Origin: Metapseudomonas boanensis
Lineage (GTDB): Bacteria > Pseudomonadota > Gammaproteobacteria > Pseudomonadales > Pseudomonadaceae
Length of the DNA stretch: 64,000 nucleotides
NCBI RefSeq assembly: GCF_018704125.1
Contig: NZ_JAGTIS010000015.1
Coordinates: 1 to 64,000, forward strand
Direction: 5' to 3'
The notes under the pieces are model-generated. The model made no database searches. It saw only the letters and a list, made by a program, of their open reading frames with translations, and was not told the DNA's origin. Below, piece by piece: positions 1-10,073 of the stretch. A program made the translations under genes and the position numbers. How positions within the stretch are numbered: position 1 is the stretch's first letter; the number at the start of each line of letters is the position of its first letter.

Positions 1-2
1 GG

Positions 3-155
3 GGCATCAACGCCTTCGACCAGTGGGGCGTCGAACTGGGCAAGGAGCTGGGCAAGGGTGTCTACTCGCGGCTGGTCGGCCAGGAAGACGCGGCCGCCGA
101 AGATGGCTCGACCCAGGGCCTGATCGACTTTTTCCGCGCCCGCCATCGCGGCTGA
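3..155 (+). CDS. pgi: Glucose-6-phosphate isomerase, C-terminal end (partial)
   Basis: This is the last 50 codons of a gene that enters from the left edge. The residues [14 protein letters not shown] at the start of the fragment are the conserved C-terminal segment of glucose-6-phosphate isomerase, which interconverts glucose-6-phosphate and fructose-6-phosphate in the cytoplasm. It ends RARHRG and stop. The same gene lies just before acs in P. aeruginosa, as I remember it, which supports the call. Nothing can be said about the N-terminus. Confidence 0.9.
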   Translation, partial: GINAFDQWGVELGKELGKGVYSRLVGQEDAAAEDGSTQGLIDFFRARHRG

Positions 156-173
156 GGCTCTCGGCAAAAGCAT

Positions 174-216
174 CTTGCTCGCAGAAGACACTGCGCGTGT
201 CTTCTTCGCGAGCAAG
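174..216. repeat. REP-like imperfect inverted repeat
   Basis: The arms at 174-190 and 198-216 are near reverse complements (cttgctcgc...gaagaca against tgtcttc...gcgagcaag) around a short loop. The right arm holds gcgagcaagctcgctcc, a core familiar from Pseudomonas repetitive extragenic palindromes. It lies between pgi and acs, where it can form a strong RNA hairpin behind pgi. There is no clear U tract, so it is called a repeat and not a terminator. Confidence 0.7.
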
Positions 217-347
217 CTCGCTCCTCCGCACCGGAAGCCCCCTCTGAATCCTCGAAGAGCCATGAACGACCAGTCATCTCTTGAACCCGGCCATGGCTTG
301 GAGGCACCCTAGCGGCTATCTCGGCTAAACAACAACAAGGACCCGCC

Positions 348-2285
<1,938 letters not shown>

Positions 2286-2349
2286 GGCCACGCACGCCGG
2301 CCCCGAGACTGCAGCCCGGAGCCGGCATCACAACCGACCTAAGCGCCTC

Positions 2350-3225
2350 ATGGACCTCATCCGCCGCCGCATCGAATCCCAGGTCATCGGTCTCACCGGG
2401 CTTGCCCTGGGCCAGATCGACTTCGAAACGCCCAAGGGCGATCCCGGCCTGTTCGGGCCTGACTCCGCCTGCTGGAGGGTTCACGGCGACTTCACCTCGA
2501 TGCTCATCGGTGGCATCAGTGCCCTGCTGCTGCAGGCCCTACACCCCCTGGCACTGGCAGGTGTCTGGGACCACTCAAACTTCCGCCAGGACCTACTCGG
2601 CCGTCTGCGCCGCACCGGCCAATTCATCTCGGGCACCACCTATGGCACGCGCCGAGACGCTGACTGGCTGATCGATAAAGTCCGCACCATCCACCTGCAA
2701 GTGGCGGGACACGCTCCTGACGGCCGCCCCTACGCTGCCAGCGACCCTGACCTTCTGACCTGGGTCCACGTGGCCGAAGTCAGCAGCTTTCTGAAAGCAC
2801 ACCTGCGCTACCTCAACCCACAGCTCCCGGGTGAAGAGCAGGACCGCTATTACGCCGAAATCGCCCTGGTCGCCGAGCGACTCGGCGCACGGGACGTGCC
2901 GCGCTCACGCCAGGCCGTGGCGGAATACCTCGACGCGATGCGCCCACAATTGAGGTGTGATGAACGCAGCCAGGAAATCGTCCGGGTCCTGCTGGCCGCG
3001 CCCGCTCCCAGCGCCCTCGCCAAACCCTTTGGCTGGCTGATGTTGCGCGCCGGCATCGAACTGCTTCCAGACTGGGCCAGTACGCTGCTGGAACTCCAGC
3101 AATCGCCGTGGCAGCGTCGACTGATCCACCACGGCGTGAACCAGATCGCCCCGATCCTGCGTTGGGCTGTGCGCAATGGCGCGGTCCACCGCGCTCGTCG
3201 GCGCATGGGCCTTCCGGCTCGTTGA
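2350..3225 (+). CDS. Oxygenase MpaB family protein (DUF2236)
   Basis: The 291 residues show the hallmarks of the DUF2236/MpaB-like family: an N-terminal region with RVHGDFTSMLIGG followed by LLLQALHPLALAGVWDHS, then WVHVAEVSSFLKAH in the middle. The fungal namesake MpaB is an oxygenase; bacterial members are mostly uncharacterised and thought to bind haem through conserved histidines. There is no signal peptide. The hydrophobic stretch near residues 55-70 could be membrane-associated. It lies 64 bp after acs on the same strand and may be cotranscribed. Substrate unknown. Confidence 0.8.
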   Translation: MDLIRRRIESQVIGLTGLALGQIDFETPKGDPGLFGPDSACWRVHGDFTSMLIGGISALLLQALHPLALAGVWDHSNFRQDLLGRLRRTGQFISGTTYGTRRDADWLIDKVRTIHLQVAGHAPDGRPYAASDPDLLTWVHVAEVSSFLKAHLRYLNPQLPGEEQDRYYAEIALVAERLGARDVPRSRQAVAEYLDAMRPQLRCDERSQEIVRVLLAAPAPSALAKPFGWLMLRAGIELLPDWASTLLELQQSPWQRRLIHHGVNQIAPILRWAVRNGAVHRARRRMGLPAR

Positions 3226-3311
3226 GGTTGGTCCGGCCCTTATCGCTGTGCGACCATTGAGTCCTTCGCGGTCAATGTTCGACCGTTTTCCATCGCAGTG
3301 AGGACCGTTTC

Positions 3312-4490
3312 ATGCGTGAAGTCGTTATCGTCGCCGCCACCCGCACCGCCATTGGCAGCTTTCAGGGCGCCCTGGCCACTATCCCCGCCCCCGAATTGGG
3401 CGCTGCGGTGATCCGCCAGCTACTGGCACAGACTGGCCTGGACGGTGCCGAGGTAGACGAAGTGATCCTCGGCCAGACACTCACCGCAGGCTCCGGGCAA
3501 AACCCGGCACGCCAGGCGGCGATCTTCGCCGGCCTGCCCCATGCGGTGCCAGCGATGACCCTGAACAAAGTCTGCGGATCCGGCCTCAAGGCCCTGCACC
3601 TGGCCGCCCAGGCCATCCGCTGCGGCGACGCGGAAGTGATCATTGCCGGTGGCCAGGAGAACATGAGCCTGGCTCCGTACGTGATGCCTGGTGCTCGCAC
3701 CGGCTTGCGCATGGGGCACGCCAAGCTGATCGACACCATGATCCATGACGGCCTGTGGGACGCCTTCAACGACTATCACATGGGGACCACTGCCGAGAAC
3801 CTGGTGGAGAAATATGGCATCACCCGCGAGGCCCAGGATGCCTTCGCCGCAGCCTCGCAGCAGAAGGCGGTGGCCGCCATTGAAGCGGGTCGCTTCCAGG
3901 ACGAGATCACCCCGATCATGATCCCGCAGCGCAAGGGTGACTCCATTGCCTTCGCCACTGACGAAAATCCGCGTGCCGGCACCACCGCTGAAGCACTGGC
4001 CAAGTTGAAGCCGGCCTTCAAGAAGGACGGCAGCGTCACCGCCGGCAACGCCTCCAGCCTGAACGACGGCGCTGCCGCCGTGCTGCTGATGAGCGCCGAG
4101 AAGGCCAAGGCACTGGGCCTGCCAGTGCTAGCGCGCATCGCCGGCTACGCCAATGCCGGTGTCGACCCGGCGATCATGGGCATCGGCCCGGTGTCCGCCA
4201 CCCGCCGGTGCCTGGAAAAGGCCGGCTGGAGCCTCGAGCAACTGGATCTGATCGAAGCAAACGAAGCGTTCGCCGCCCAGGCATTGTCGGTGGGCCAGGA
4301 ACTGGGCTGGAACTCGGCCAAGGTCAATGTCAACGGTGGTGCGATTGCCCTGGGTCACCCGATCGGGGCGTCGGGCTGCCGCATTCTGGTGACGCTGCTG
4401 CACGAGATGATCAAGCGTGATGCCAAGAAGGGTTTGGCAACGCTGTGCATCGGTGGGGGCCAGGGCGTGGCGCTGGCGATCGAGCGTTGA
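3312..4490 (+). CDS. Acetyl-CoA C-acetyltransferase (thiolase)
   Basis: This is a biosynthetic-type thiolase that condenses two acetyl-CoA to acetoacetyl-CoA or runs the reverse cleavage. The 392 residues are typical. The acyl-accepting cysteine is in [10 protein letters not shown] (about Cys88), the histidine in LGHPIGASG (about His349), and the second catalytic cysteine in CIGGGQG (about Cys379). An aggacc ribosome site precedes the ATG. The gene follows acs and the MpaB-like gene on the same strand and is closed by a terminator. It could be named atoB or phaA in databases; the true role, whether ketone-body use or polyester supply, cannot be decided here. Confidence 0.93.
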   Translation: MREVVIVAATRTAIGSFQGALATIPAPELGAAVIRQLLAQTGLDGAEVDEVILGQTLTAGSGQNPARQAAIFAGLPHAVPAMTLNKVCGSGLKALHLAAQAIRCGDAEVIIAGGQENMSLAPYVMPGARTGLRMGHAKLIDTMIHDGLWDAFNDYHMGTTAENLVEKYGITREAQDAFAAASQQKAVAAIEAGRFQDEITPIMIPQRKGDSIAFATDENPRAGTTAEALAKLKPAFKKDGSVTAGNASSLNDGAAAVLLMSAEKAKALGLPVLARIAGYANAGVDPAIMGIGPVSATRRCLEKAGWSLEQLDLIEANEAFAAQALSVGQELGWNSAKVNVNGGAIALGHPIGASGCRILVTLLHEMIKRDAKKGLATLCIGGGQGVALAIER

Positions 4491-4512
4491 TTGCGATGTT
4501 ATAGGTGAGGAT

Positions 4513-4536
4513 GCCGACCCTTGGGTCGGCGCTTTT
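4513..4536 (+). terminator. Intrinsic terminator after the thiolase gene
   Basis: gccgaccc and gggtcggc form an 8-bp GC-rich stem with a tight turn, followed by gctttt. It lies 22 bp after the thiolase stop codon. Confidence 0.75.
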
Positions 4537-4603
4537 GTAGGTGCACCAGCTACCCTCAGCCCCAGACTGATAGACTACCCACCCCTTCAACGAGACGTCG
4601 CGC

Positions 4604-5623
4604 ATGCCCTCCTCTCTCGACCAGGCGCTGCGCGCCGCCCTTCTATCCCGCCAAGCGCTGCTGGCCGAACTCCACCAGCAAGGTACCGATTGCTACCGCC
4701 TGTTCCACGGCAGCCAGGAAGGCGCGGCCGGGCTCACAGTCGATCGCTACGGCCCCCAGTTGCTGGTGCAAAGTTTCCATGAGACGCTGGAGCGCGAAGC
4801 GCTGTTGGGCTTGGCCGACCTGATCAATAAGACCCTCGATCAACAACTGCTGCTGGTCTACAACGACCGCTCCCAAGGCAATTCCCGAGTCGACCGCCGC
4901 GACCCCATCTACCAAGCGGAACCTGCTGCGCTGGAGGACCTGGTCGGGCACGAATGGGGCCTGAAGTACCGTGTGCGTGGGCGCCACGCCGGTCAGGATC
5001 CATTGCTGTTTCTCGACCTGCGCAATGCCCGTGGCTGGGTGCGCCAGAACAGCGCAGACAAGTCGGTGCTCAACCTCTTCGCCTACACCTGCGGCGTCGG
5101 TCTCTGCGCAGCGGCTGGTGGCGCGCGGGAAGTCTGGAACCTGGATTTCGCAGAAGGCAACCTGGCGGTCGGTCGTGAGAATGCGGCGCTGAATCCCGAG
5201 CTGGCGCCCATGCGCTTCCTGCAGTCCGACTACTTCCCCGCCATTCGCCAGCTGGCCGGGCTGCCCATTGCGCGGCGCCATGGCCAGCGCCTGCCCAGCT
5301 ACCCAAGACTGGAGCAACGGCACTTCGACCTGGTATTTCTCGACCCGCCCGCCTGGGCCAAGAGTGCCTTTGGCACCGTGGACCTGCAACGTGACTACCA
5401 GAGCCTGCTCAAACCTGCCCTGCTGGCCACCGCCGAGGGGGGCACCCTGGTCTGCAACAACAACCTGGCGAAGGTCGACCTGGAAGGCTGGCGAGAGCAG
5501 GTGCTGCGCTGTGCCAGCAAGCTGGGTCGGCCGGTACGTGACTGGCAGGTACTGACGCCGGCAGGCGACTTTCCATCCCTGGACGCCCGCCCGCCCCTGA
5601 AGACCCTGGTGCTGAACTTCTGA
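4604..5623 (+). CDS. Class I SAM-dependent methyltransferase (RlmI-like)
   Basis: The 339-residue protein carries a SAM-binding motif I region (LNLFAYTCGVGLCAAAGG) and the catalytic-type motif FDLVFLDPPAWAKS near the C-terminal third. It matches the RlmI/RlmL group that methylates 23S rRNA bases. The N-terminal GLTVDRYG resembles the pre-catalytic domain of RlmI. The exact target base is not knowable from sequence. The start at 4604 follows a cgagacgtcgcgc stretch with only a weak ribosome site. It stands alone between a terminator and the DUF748 gene. Confidence 0.8.
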   Translation: MPSSLDQALRAALLSRQALLAELHQQGTDCYRLFHGSQEGAAGLTVDRYGPQLLVQSFHETLEREALLGLADLINKTLDQQLLLVYNDRSQGNSRVDRRDPIYQAEPAALEDLVGHEWGLKYRVRGRHAGQDPLLFLDLRNARGWVRQNSADKSVLNLFAYTCGVGLCAAAGGAREVWNLDFAEGNLAVGRENAALNPELAPMRFLQSDYFPAIRQLAGLPIARRHGQRLPSYPRLEQRHFDLVFLDPPAWAKSAFGTVDLQRDYQSLLKPALLATAEGGTLVCNNNLAKVDLEGWREQVLRCASKLGRPVRDWQVLTPAGDFPSLDARPPLKTLVLNF

Positions 5624-5723
5624 TCAGGAGAACCACCACTCAAACGCTCCTACTGCAACGAGCGGAACCTTGAGGCCGTGCCATAATCCAACGCATCTTT
5701 GCCGGGATAGATGGCGCCTCACC

Positions 5724-8639
5724 ATGTACAAAGGACTGAAACGCGCTGTTTGCGCCTTGTTGATCGTCGTTGCACTTTATAGCCTGCTTGGCTTTCTGAT
5801 CATTCCGGGTATCGCCCTACGGGTGGCCAACCAGCAACTGGCCCAATACGCCACGGTGCCGGCACGGTTGGAGCGTATCCAGTTCAACCCTTATAGCCTG
5901 GAGCTGAACCTCTGGAGCCTGCGCATTGGCGAGCAGGACGCCGAACAGGCAGGCTTCCAGCGCCTCTACGCCAACGTTGAGCTGGACAGCCTGTGGACTG
6001 GCGCCCTGCACCTCGCGGACGTCGAGCTCGAAAAATCCACCACCGAGGTGCTGTTCGCGAAGGACGGCACCCTCAACCTGGCGCAACTGTTCAAGGTGCC
6101 GCCCAGCGAGCCAAAGCCGGCGGCCCCTGCCAGCGGGCCGTTCCCTCTGCGTATCGACCGCATCGAACTGATCGAAGGTGGCCTGCACTTTGAGGACCTG
6201 CGCCCGAGCGAAGCCATAGAATTCGTCTACGACTCGCTCAACCTTGAACTGCGCAATCTCAGCACCCTCCCGGACGACTCTGCCGAGATGTCGCTGGTGG
6301 CGACCGGTCCCCACGGCGGTCGTATCGACTGGCAAGGCCAGGTCAGCCTGGTGCCACTCACCTCCAGCGGCCAACTGAAGATCACCGATGGCAAGTTGAA
6401 AGGCATCTGGCCCTACGTTCGCGACGCCGTACCCCTGGTCCTCGAGAATGGTGTAGTCAGCCTGTCCGGTGATTATCGCTTGAGCCTGGCGGAAGGCACC
6501 CAGCTCAACCTGGACAACATCTGGATCAAGATCGCTCCGTTTGCCATCAAGGCCCCCGATAATCGGCCGTTGGTGCGCCTGGATGAGCTGGAGGTCAGTG
6601 AAACCTCGCTGGACCTTGCCAAGCAGGAGGTAGTGGTCGGCAAGGTCCGCAGCCAGAACCTGGAAACCTGGGCAGCCCGCGAAGCTGATGGCCAACTCGA
6701 CTGGCAGAAGCTCTTCGCCGGACAACCCAAACCTGCGGCAAATGCCGAGGAGAAGCCCGCAGCGGGAACCGCTGAACAAGCCACCAAGGTCGCGGACTCT
6801 CCCGCCAAGCCCTGGGTTGTCGTACTGCGCGATACGCAGCTGCGCGGCTACAAGGTCCACCTCGCGGACCGCGTCCCCAAGAAGGCCGTTGAGCTGGATG
6901 TAGGCCCGCTGAACCTGGACATCAAGGACTTCGACAGCCGCGGCGAATCTCCCTTCAACCTGAGCCTGGATACCGGTCTAGGCAAGCAGGGCAAGCTACA
7001 GGCCGTCGGTCAGGCCCAGCTCAAGCCGACCACCGCGAAGCTGCAAGTACAAACCCGGGATATCGACCTGCGTCTGGCGCAAGCCTACATGGAGCCCTTC
7101 GTACGCCTCGAACTGCGCAGCGGCATGCTGGACAGCGATCTCGAGGTTAGCCTGAAGGGCACCGAGCCCTTGGCTCTCGGCGTCACCGGTCGTGCCCTGG
7201 TCAACCAATTGCACACGCTGGATACGCTCAAGGAGCGCGATTTCGTCAGATGGCAGCAGCTTCTGGTCGAAGGTCTGGACTACCAGCACGGCGACACCCT
7301 CAGCATCGCCACGGTAAGCCTCAACCAACCCTACGCACGCTTCATCATCAACGAAGACCTCACCACCAACGTCAACGACCTGATGATTCCACAGCCCTCC
7401 CAGCCAACACCGGCCCAGGCCGAACCTGCTGGCAAGCCGCTGGGCATCCACATCGGCGCCATCAACATCAAGGAGGGTTCCGCCAACTTCGCCGACTTCA
7501 GCCTGACCCCGAACTTCGCAACCGCTATCCAGCAGCTCAACGGTGAAATAGGCACCCTCGATAGCCGAAAACCTGAGCCAGCCAAGGTGCAGGTGGCAGG
7601 CAAGGTCGACCGTTATGCCCCGGTCACCATCAAAGGCAGCGTGAACCCCTTCAACCCACTCGACAGCCTGGACATAGCCACCAGCTTCAAGCGCGTAGAA
7701 CTGACCACCCTGACGCCCTACTCCGGCAAGTTCGCCGGCTACCGCATTCGCAAGGGCCGCCTGAATCTGGATCTTCATTACCGGATCAAGCAAGGCCAGC
7801 TGAACGCGGACAATCACCTGGTCCTCGAGCAATTGCAGTTGGGAGAACAAGTCAGCAGCCCGGATGCGGTAGACCTCCCCATCCGCCTGGCCGTGGCTCT
7901 GCTGAAGGACGCCGAAGGCAAAATCGACATCGAGCTTCCGGTAGCTGGCAACCTCAATGACCCTCAATTCAGCGTGGCTCCCATCATCTGGCAGACCCTG
8001 CGCAATCTGATCCTGCGTGCAGTCCAGGCGCCCTTCAAGTTCGTTGCGGGCCTAGTCGAGGGCGGTACTGAGGAACTTGGCCAGGTTCCCTTCAACGCAG
8101 GTAGCAGCGAACTGGAGAGCGATGCCCAACGCAACCTCGATACCCTGGCCAATGCACTCAAGGAACGCCCGGCCCTGCGCCTGGAGATCGAAGGCCTCAG
8201 TGCCAAGGCTGCGGATGGGCCTCTGCTGGCCGAACAGCGCCTGGAGCGCGAATACCAGAGCACCTACTACAAGATTGCTCAACGGCGCGGTGACAAGGTG
8301 CCGGCAGAAGCCAAGCAGATCGAAGTCCCGGATGACGAGAAGGCCCCCATGCTGGAAGGCATCTACCGCAGCCGACTGAAACAACAGCCGCCGACCGAAT
8401 GGGCTGAACTGGACGGCGAGCAGCGTGCCGCCAAGCTTCAAGAAGCAGTGCTGGCCAACTGGGCGCAGAGTGACCTCCTGTTGCGCCAACTGGCCCAGGC
8501 TCGCGCGGCCAGCATCAAGGATTACCTGGTGGACCGTGGCGGCCTGGCCGATGAGCGGGTATACCTGCTGGATGTCAGCATCGGCGAGGCCGACCCGAGC
8601 GGTAAGGTCGTGACTCCGCTGCACCTGGGAAGTGAATAG
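5724..8639 (+). CDS. DUF748 family AsmA-like envelope protein
   Basis: A large protein of about 971 residues with one N-terminal membrane anchor (residues about 7-30, VCALLIVVALYSLLGFLI) and a long periplasmic part of repeated beta-rich segments such as LELNLWSLRIG and NLELRNLSTLP. These are typical of DUF748, a relative of AsmA/TamB proteins implicated in lipid movement between the two membranes. The final quarter (SELESDAQRNLDTLANALKE) recalls the OmpA-type peptidoglycan-binding start. The ATG at 5724 is preferred because it puts the hydrophobic anchor at the N-terminus; a TTG at 5670 would add 18 unlikely residues. The stop overlaps the next gene's possible GTG start. Confidence 0.82.
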   Translation: MYKGLKRAVCALLIVVALYSLLGFLIIPGIALRVANQQLAQYATVPARLERIQFNPYSLELNLWSLRIGEQDAEQAGFQRLYANVELDSLWTGALHLADVELEKSTTEVLFAKDGTLNLAQLFKVPPSEPKPAAPASGPFPLRIDRIELIEGGLHFEDLRPSEAIEFVYDSLNLELRNLSTLPDDSAEMSLVATGPHGGRIDWQGQVSLVPLTSSGQLKITDGKLKGIWPYVRDAVPLVLENGVVSLSGDYRLSLAEGTQLNLDNIWIKIAPFAIKAPDNRPLVRLDELEVSETSLDLAKQEVVVGKVRSQNLETWAAREADGQLDWQKLFAGQPKPAANAEEKPAAGTAEQATKVADSPAKPWVVVLRDTQLRGYKVHLADRVPKKAVELDVGPLNLDIKDFDSRGESPFNLSLDTGLGKQGKLQAVGQAQLKPTTAKLQVQTRDIDLRLAQAYMEPFVRLELRSGMLDSDLEVSLKGTEPLALGVTGRALVNQLHTLDTLKERDFVRWQQLLVEGLDYQHGDTLSIATVSLNQPYARFIINEDLTTNVNDLMIPQPSQPTPAQAEPAGKPLGIHIGAINIKEGSANFADFSLTPNFATAIQQLNGEIGTLDSRKPEPAKVQVAGKVDRYAPVTIKGSVNPFNPLDSLDIATSFKRVELTTLTPYSGKFAGYRIRKGRLNLDLHYRIKQGQLNADNHLVLEQLQLGEQVSSPDAVDLPIRLAVALLKDAEGKIDIELPVAGNLNDPQFSVAPIIWQTLRNLILRAVQAPFKFVAGLVEGGTEELGQVPFNAGSSELESDAQRNLDTLANALKERPALRLEIEGLSAKAADGPLLAEQRLEREYQSTYYKIAQRRGDKVPAEAKQIEVPDDEKAPMLEGIYRSRLKQQPPTEWAELDGEQRAAKLQEAVLANWAQSDLLLRQLAQARAASIKDYLVDRGGLADERVYLLDVSIGEADPSGKVVTPLHLGSE

Positions 8640-8646
8640 TACGCCC

Positions 8647-8937
8647 ATGCGCAAGCTGCCGGCCGCCCTTTGCCTTCTAGCCCTGGCCACTTCCGCCGGG
8701 GCCGAGACCATGCGCTGTGGCAGCAAGCTGGTGAGTGTTGGCGACCGTAGCTTCGAGGTCTTGCAGAAATGCGGGGAGCCCGTCAGCCGCGATCTGATCG
8801 GATACACGCTGGGTTCATATGACCAGCGCGATTACAAGATCGAGGAGTGGGTGTACGGCCCCAACAATGGCATGTTCCGCATCCTCACCTTCGAGGGTAA
8901 TCGACTGAAAAGCATCGAGACCCGCCGCGACCACTGA
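8647..8937 (+). CDS. DUF2845 exported small protein (first of two)
   Basis: This small protein of 96 residues has a clear signal peptide (MRKLPAALCLLALATSAGA, cleavage before ETMRC). The mature part carries CGSKLVSVGDRSFEVLQKCGEP and EWVYGPNNGM, the DUF2845 pattern, with two cysteines that may form a disulfide. It begins almost directly behind the DUF748 gene, so the two probably share a transcript. A GTG at 8632, overlapping the DUF748 stop, is an alternative start, but ATG 8647 places the signal peptide correctly. Function unknown. Confidence 0.8.
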   Translation: MRKLPAALCLLALATSAGAETMRCGSKLVSVGDRSFEVLQKCGEPVSRDLIGYTLGSYDQRDYKIEEWVYGPNNGMFRILTFEGNRLKSIETRRDH

Positions 8938-8992
8938 CGGGGCCTTGGCTCGGGTGTAGGCTGTGCCCATCACTCGATTCCAGGACCACCTC

Positions 8993-9295
8993 GTGCACCC
9001 CCGACTCCTGCTTAGCCTGTCTCTACTCCTTGTGCTGAGTAACACCGAAGCGTCCTCCACCCTGCGCTGCAACAGCGGCCTGATCAGCGTCGATGACACC
9101 GTCGGTGAAGTTCTGGAAAAGTGCGGCGAACCGGCTAGCCGCAGTGACCTCGGCTACAAGGAGGTGGTTGACGAGTACCGCCAGCGCAGTGAAGTTCGGG
9201 TCGAGGAATGGGTCTACGGACCACGCAACGGCATGTACCAATTCCTCCGGTTCGAGGGTAACCGCCTGCGCAACATCGATAGCAAGCGCAACTGA
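8993..9295 (+). CDS. DUF2845 exported small protein (second of two)
   Basis: A tandem paralogue of the preceding gene. It has a signal peptide (HPRLLLSLSLLLVLSNTEA) and then LRCNSGLISVDDTVGEVLEKCGEP and EWVYGPRNGM, the same framework with both cysteines kept. The GTG at 8993 is chosen because agga lies 7 bases upstream and the product begins directly with a signal peptide; GTG 8963 would add ten residues. The pair are probably envelope proteins made together with the DUF748 protein. Function unknown. Confidence 0.75.
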   Translation: MHPRLLLSLSLLLVLSNTEASSTLRCNSGLISVDDTVGEVLEKCGEPASRSDLGYKEVVDEYRQRSEVRVEEWVYGPRNGMYQFLRFEGNRLRNIDSKRN

Positions 9296-9313
9296 CACGA
9301 CTGAACGCTCGAG

Positions 9314-9349
9314 AACTCCAAGCCCGACTGATTAGCGGGGCTTGGAGTT
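9314..9349. terminator. Bidirectional terminator between convergent genes
   Basis: aactccaagccc and gggcttggagtt form a perfect 12-bp stem around a 12-base loop. It sits between the second DUF2845 gene and the convergent BON-domain gene and could end transcription from both sides. Confidence 0.7.
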
Positions 9350-9394
9350 TGCAGATGGCGGAGTGACCCGCCACACTATGGTTATCCCAGGCTA

Positions 9395-9757
9395 TCAATT
9401 GGCCGACTTGAGGCCATCGGCGGATACAGCCATCACGCCTTTGATTCCCTTGGCCGTTGTGATCGCCAACTCACGCTCGGCATCACTCTTGACCATACCG
9501 GACAAGGAAACGACGCCCTTGTTGGTTTCCACCTTAATGTCCAGGGCACTGAGGTTCTTGTCAGCCAGGAAGCTGGATTTGACCTTGCTGGTGATCCAGG
9601 TGTCGGACACCGCCTCTTCCGCCTTCTGCACAGTCTCACTCGCCGCAAGCATGATCGGCTGGGAGGCTGTCTCGGCGAAGGCACCGGATGCGAACGGGAG
9701 GCTCAGGGCAGCGGCAGTGACAGCGGCAAAGGTCCACTTGTTGAAAGACTGTTTCAT
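9395..9757 (-). CDS. BON-domain periplasmic protein (OsmY-like)
   Basis: The 120 residues start with a signal peptide (about residues 1-28, cleaved after SGAFA) and contain one BON domain: AVSDTWITSKVKSSFLADKNLSA, then VETNKGVVSLSGMV, and a C-terminal AKGIKGVMAVSADG. BON proteins bind phospholipid surfaces; OsmY is induced by osmotic stress. E. coli OsmY has two BON domains and this has one, so it is OsmY-like and not an orthologue. A gaggagaagc ribosome site precedes the ATG. It is transcribed towards the DUF2845 genes. Confidence 0.85.
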   Translation of the reverse strand: MKQSFNKWTFAAVTAAALSLPFASGAFAETASQPIMLAASETVQKAEEAVSDTWITSKVKSSFLADKNLSALDIKVETNKGVVSLSGMVKSDAERELAITTAKGIKGVMAVSADGLKSAN

Positions 9758-9934
9758 GAGGCGCTTCTCCTCTTCTACTCCACAACGTCTGCAGCAGCTT
9801 CCTCCTGCAGGGTTACGAAAAAGACGGCAACTCCTGTGCCACCCGGGTGGGAAAGAAAAACACCATATGAATCATTGTATTAGGGAAACGAGCATCTAGC
9901 CTCGAACAGGCACTCTGCACGTTTGGACAAGTAC

Positions 9935-9955
9935 CGTCGTGCAGTCTGCACGACG
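9935..9955. repeat. Perfect 9-bp inverted repeat in a gene-free stretch
   Basis: cgtcgtgca and tgcacgacg flank the three bases gtc. It is the only strong structure I see in the 316 bp between the BON gene and pnp, apart from the pnp terminator; promoter elements for the BON gene must lie in this stretch but none is clear. It could be a protein-binding site or a small hairpin. Confidence 0.5.
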
Positions 9956-10018
9956 ACCCACTGCTCACCGCCCCTCAGATCCAATCTGCCCGGGTCACCT
10001 GGGTGCTAATCGCTGGAC

Positions 10019-10047
10019 AAAAAAAGAGGGCCCACAAGGGGCCCTCT
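10019..10047 (-). terminator. Intrinsic terminator of pnp
   Basis: On the minus strand agagggccc and gggccctct form a 9-bp stem with a 5-base loop, followed by a run of seven or more T. It lies 26 bp after the pnp stop and ends the rpsO-pnp transcript. Confidence 0.9.
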
Positions 10048-10073
10048 TCTCATTTCGCAAAGCGAGTCGTCGA

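Noticed and set aside
5670-5723. N-terminal extension of the DUF748 protein from a TTG at 5670
   Set aside because: The added residues precede the membrane anchor, are not of signal type, and the ATG at 5724 is a better start.
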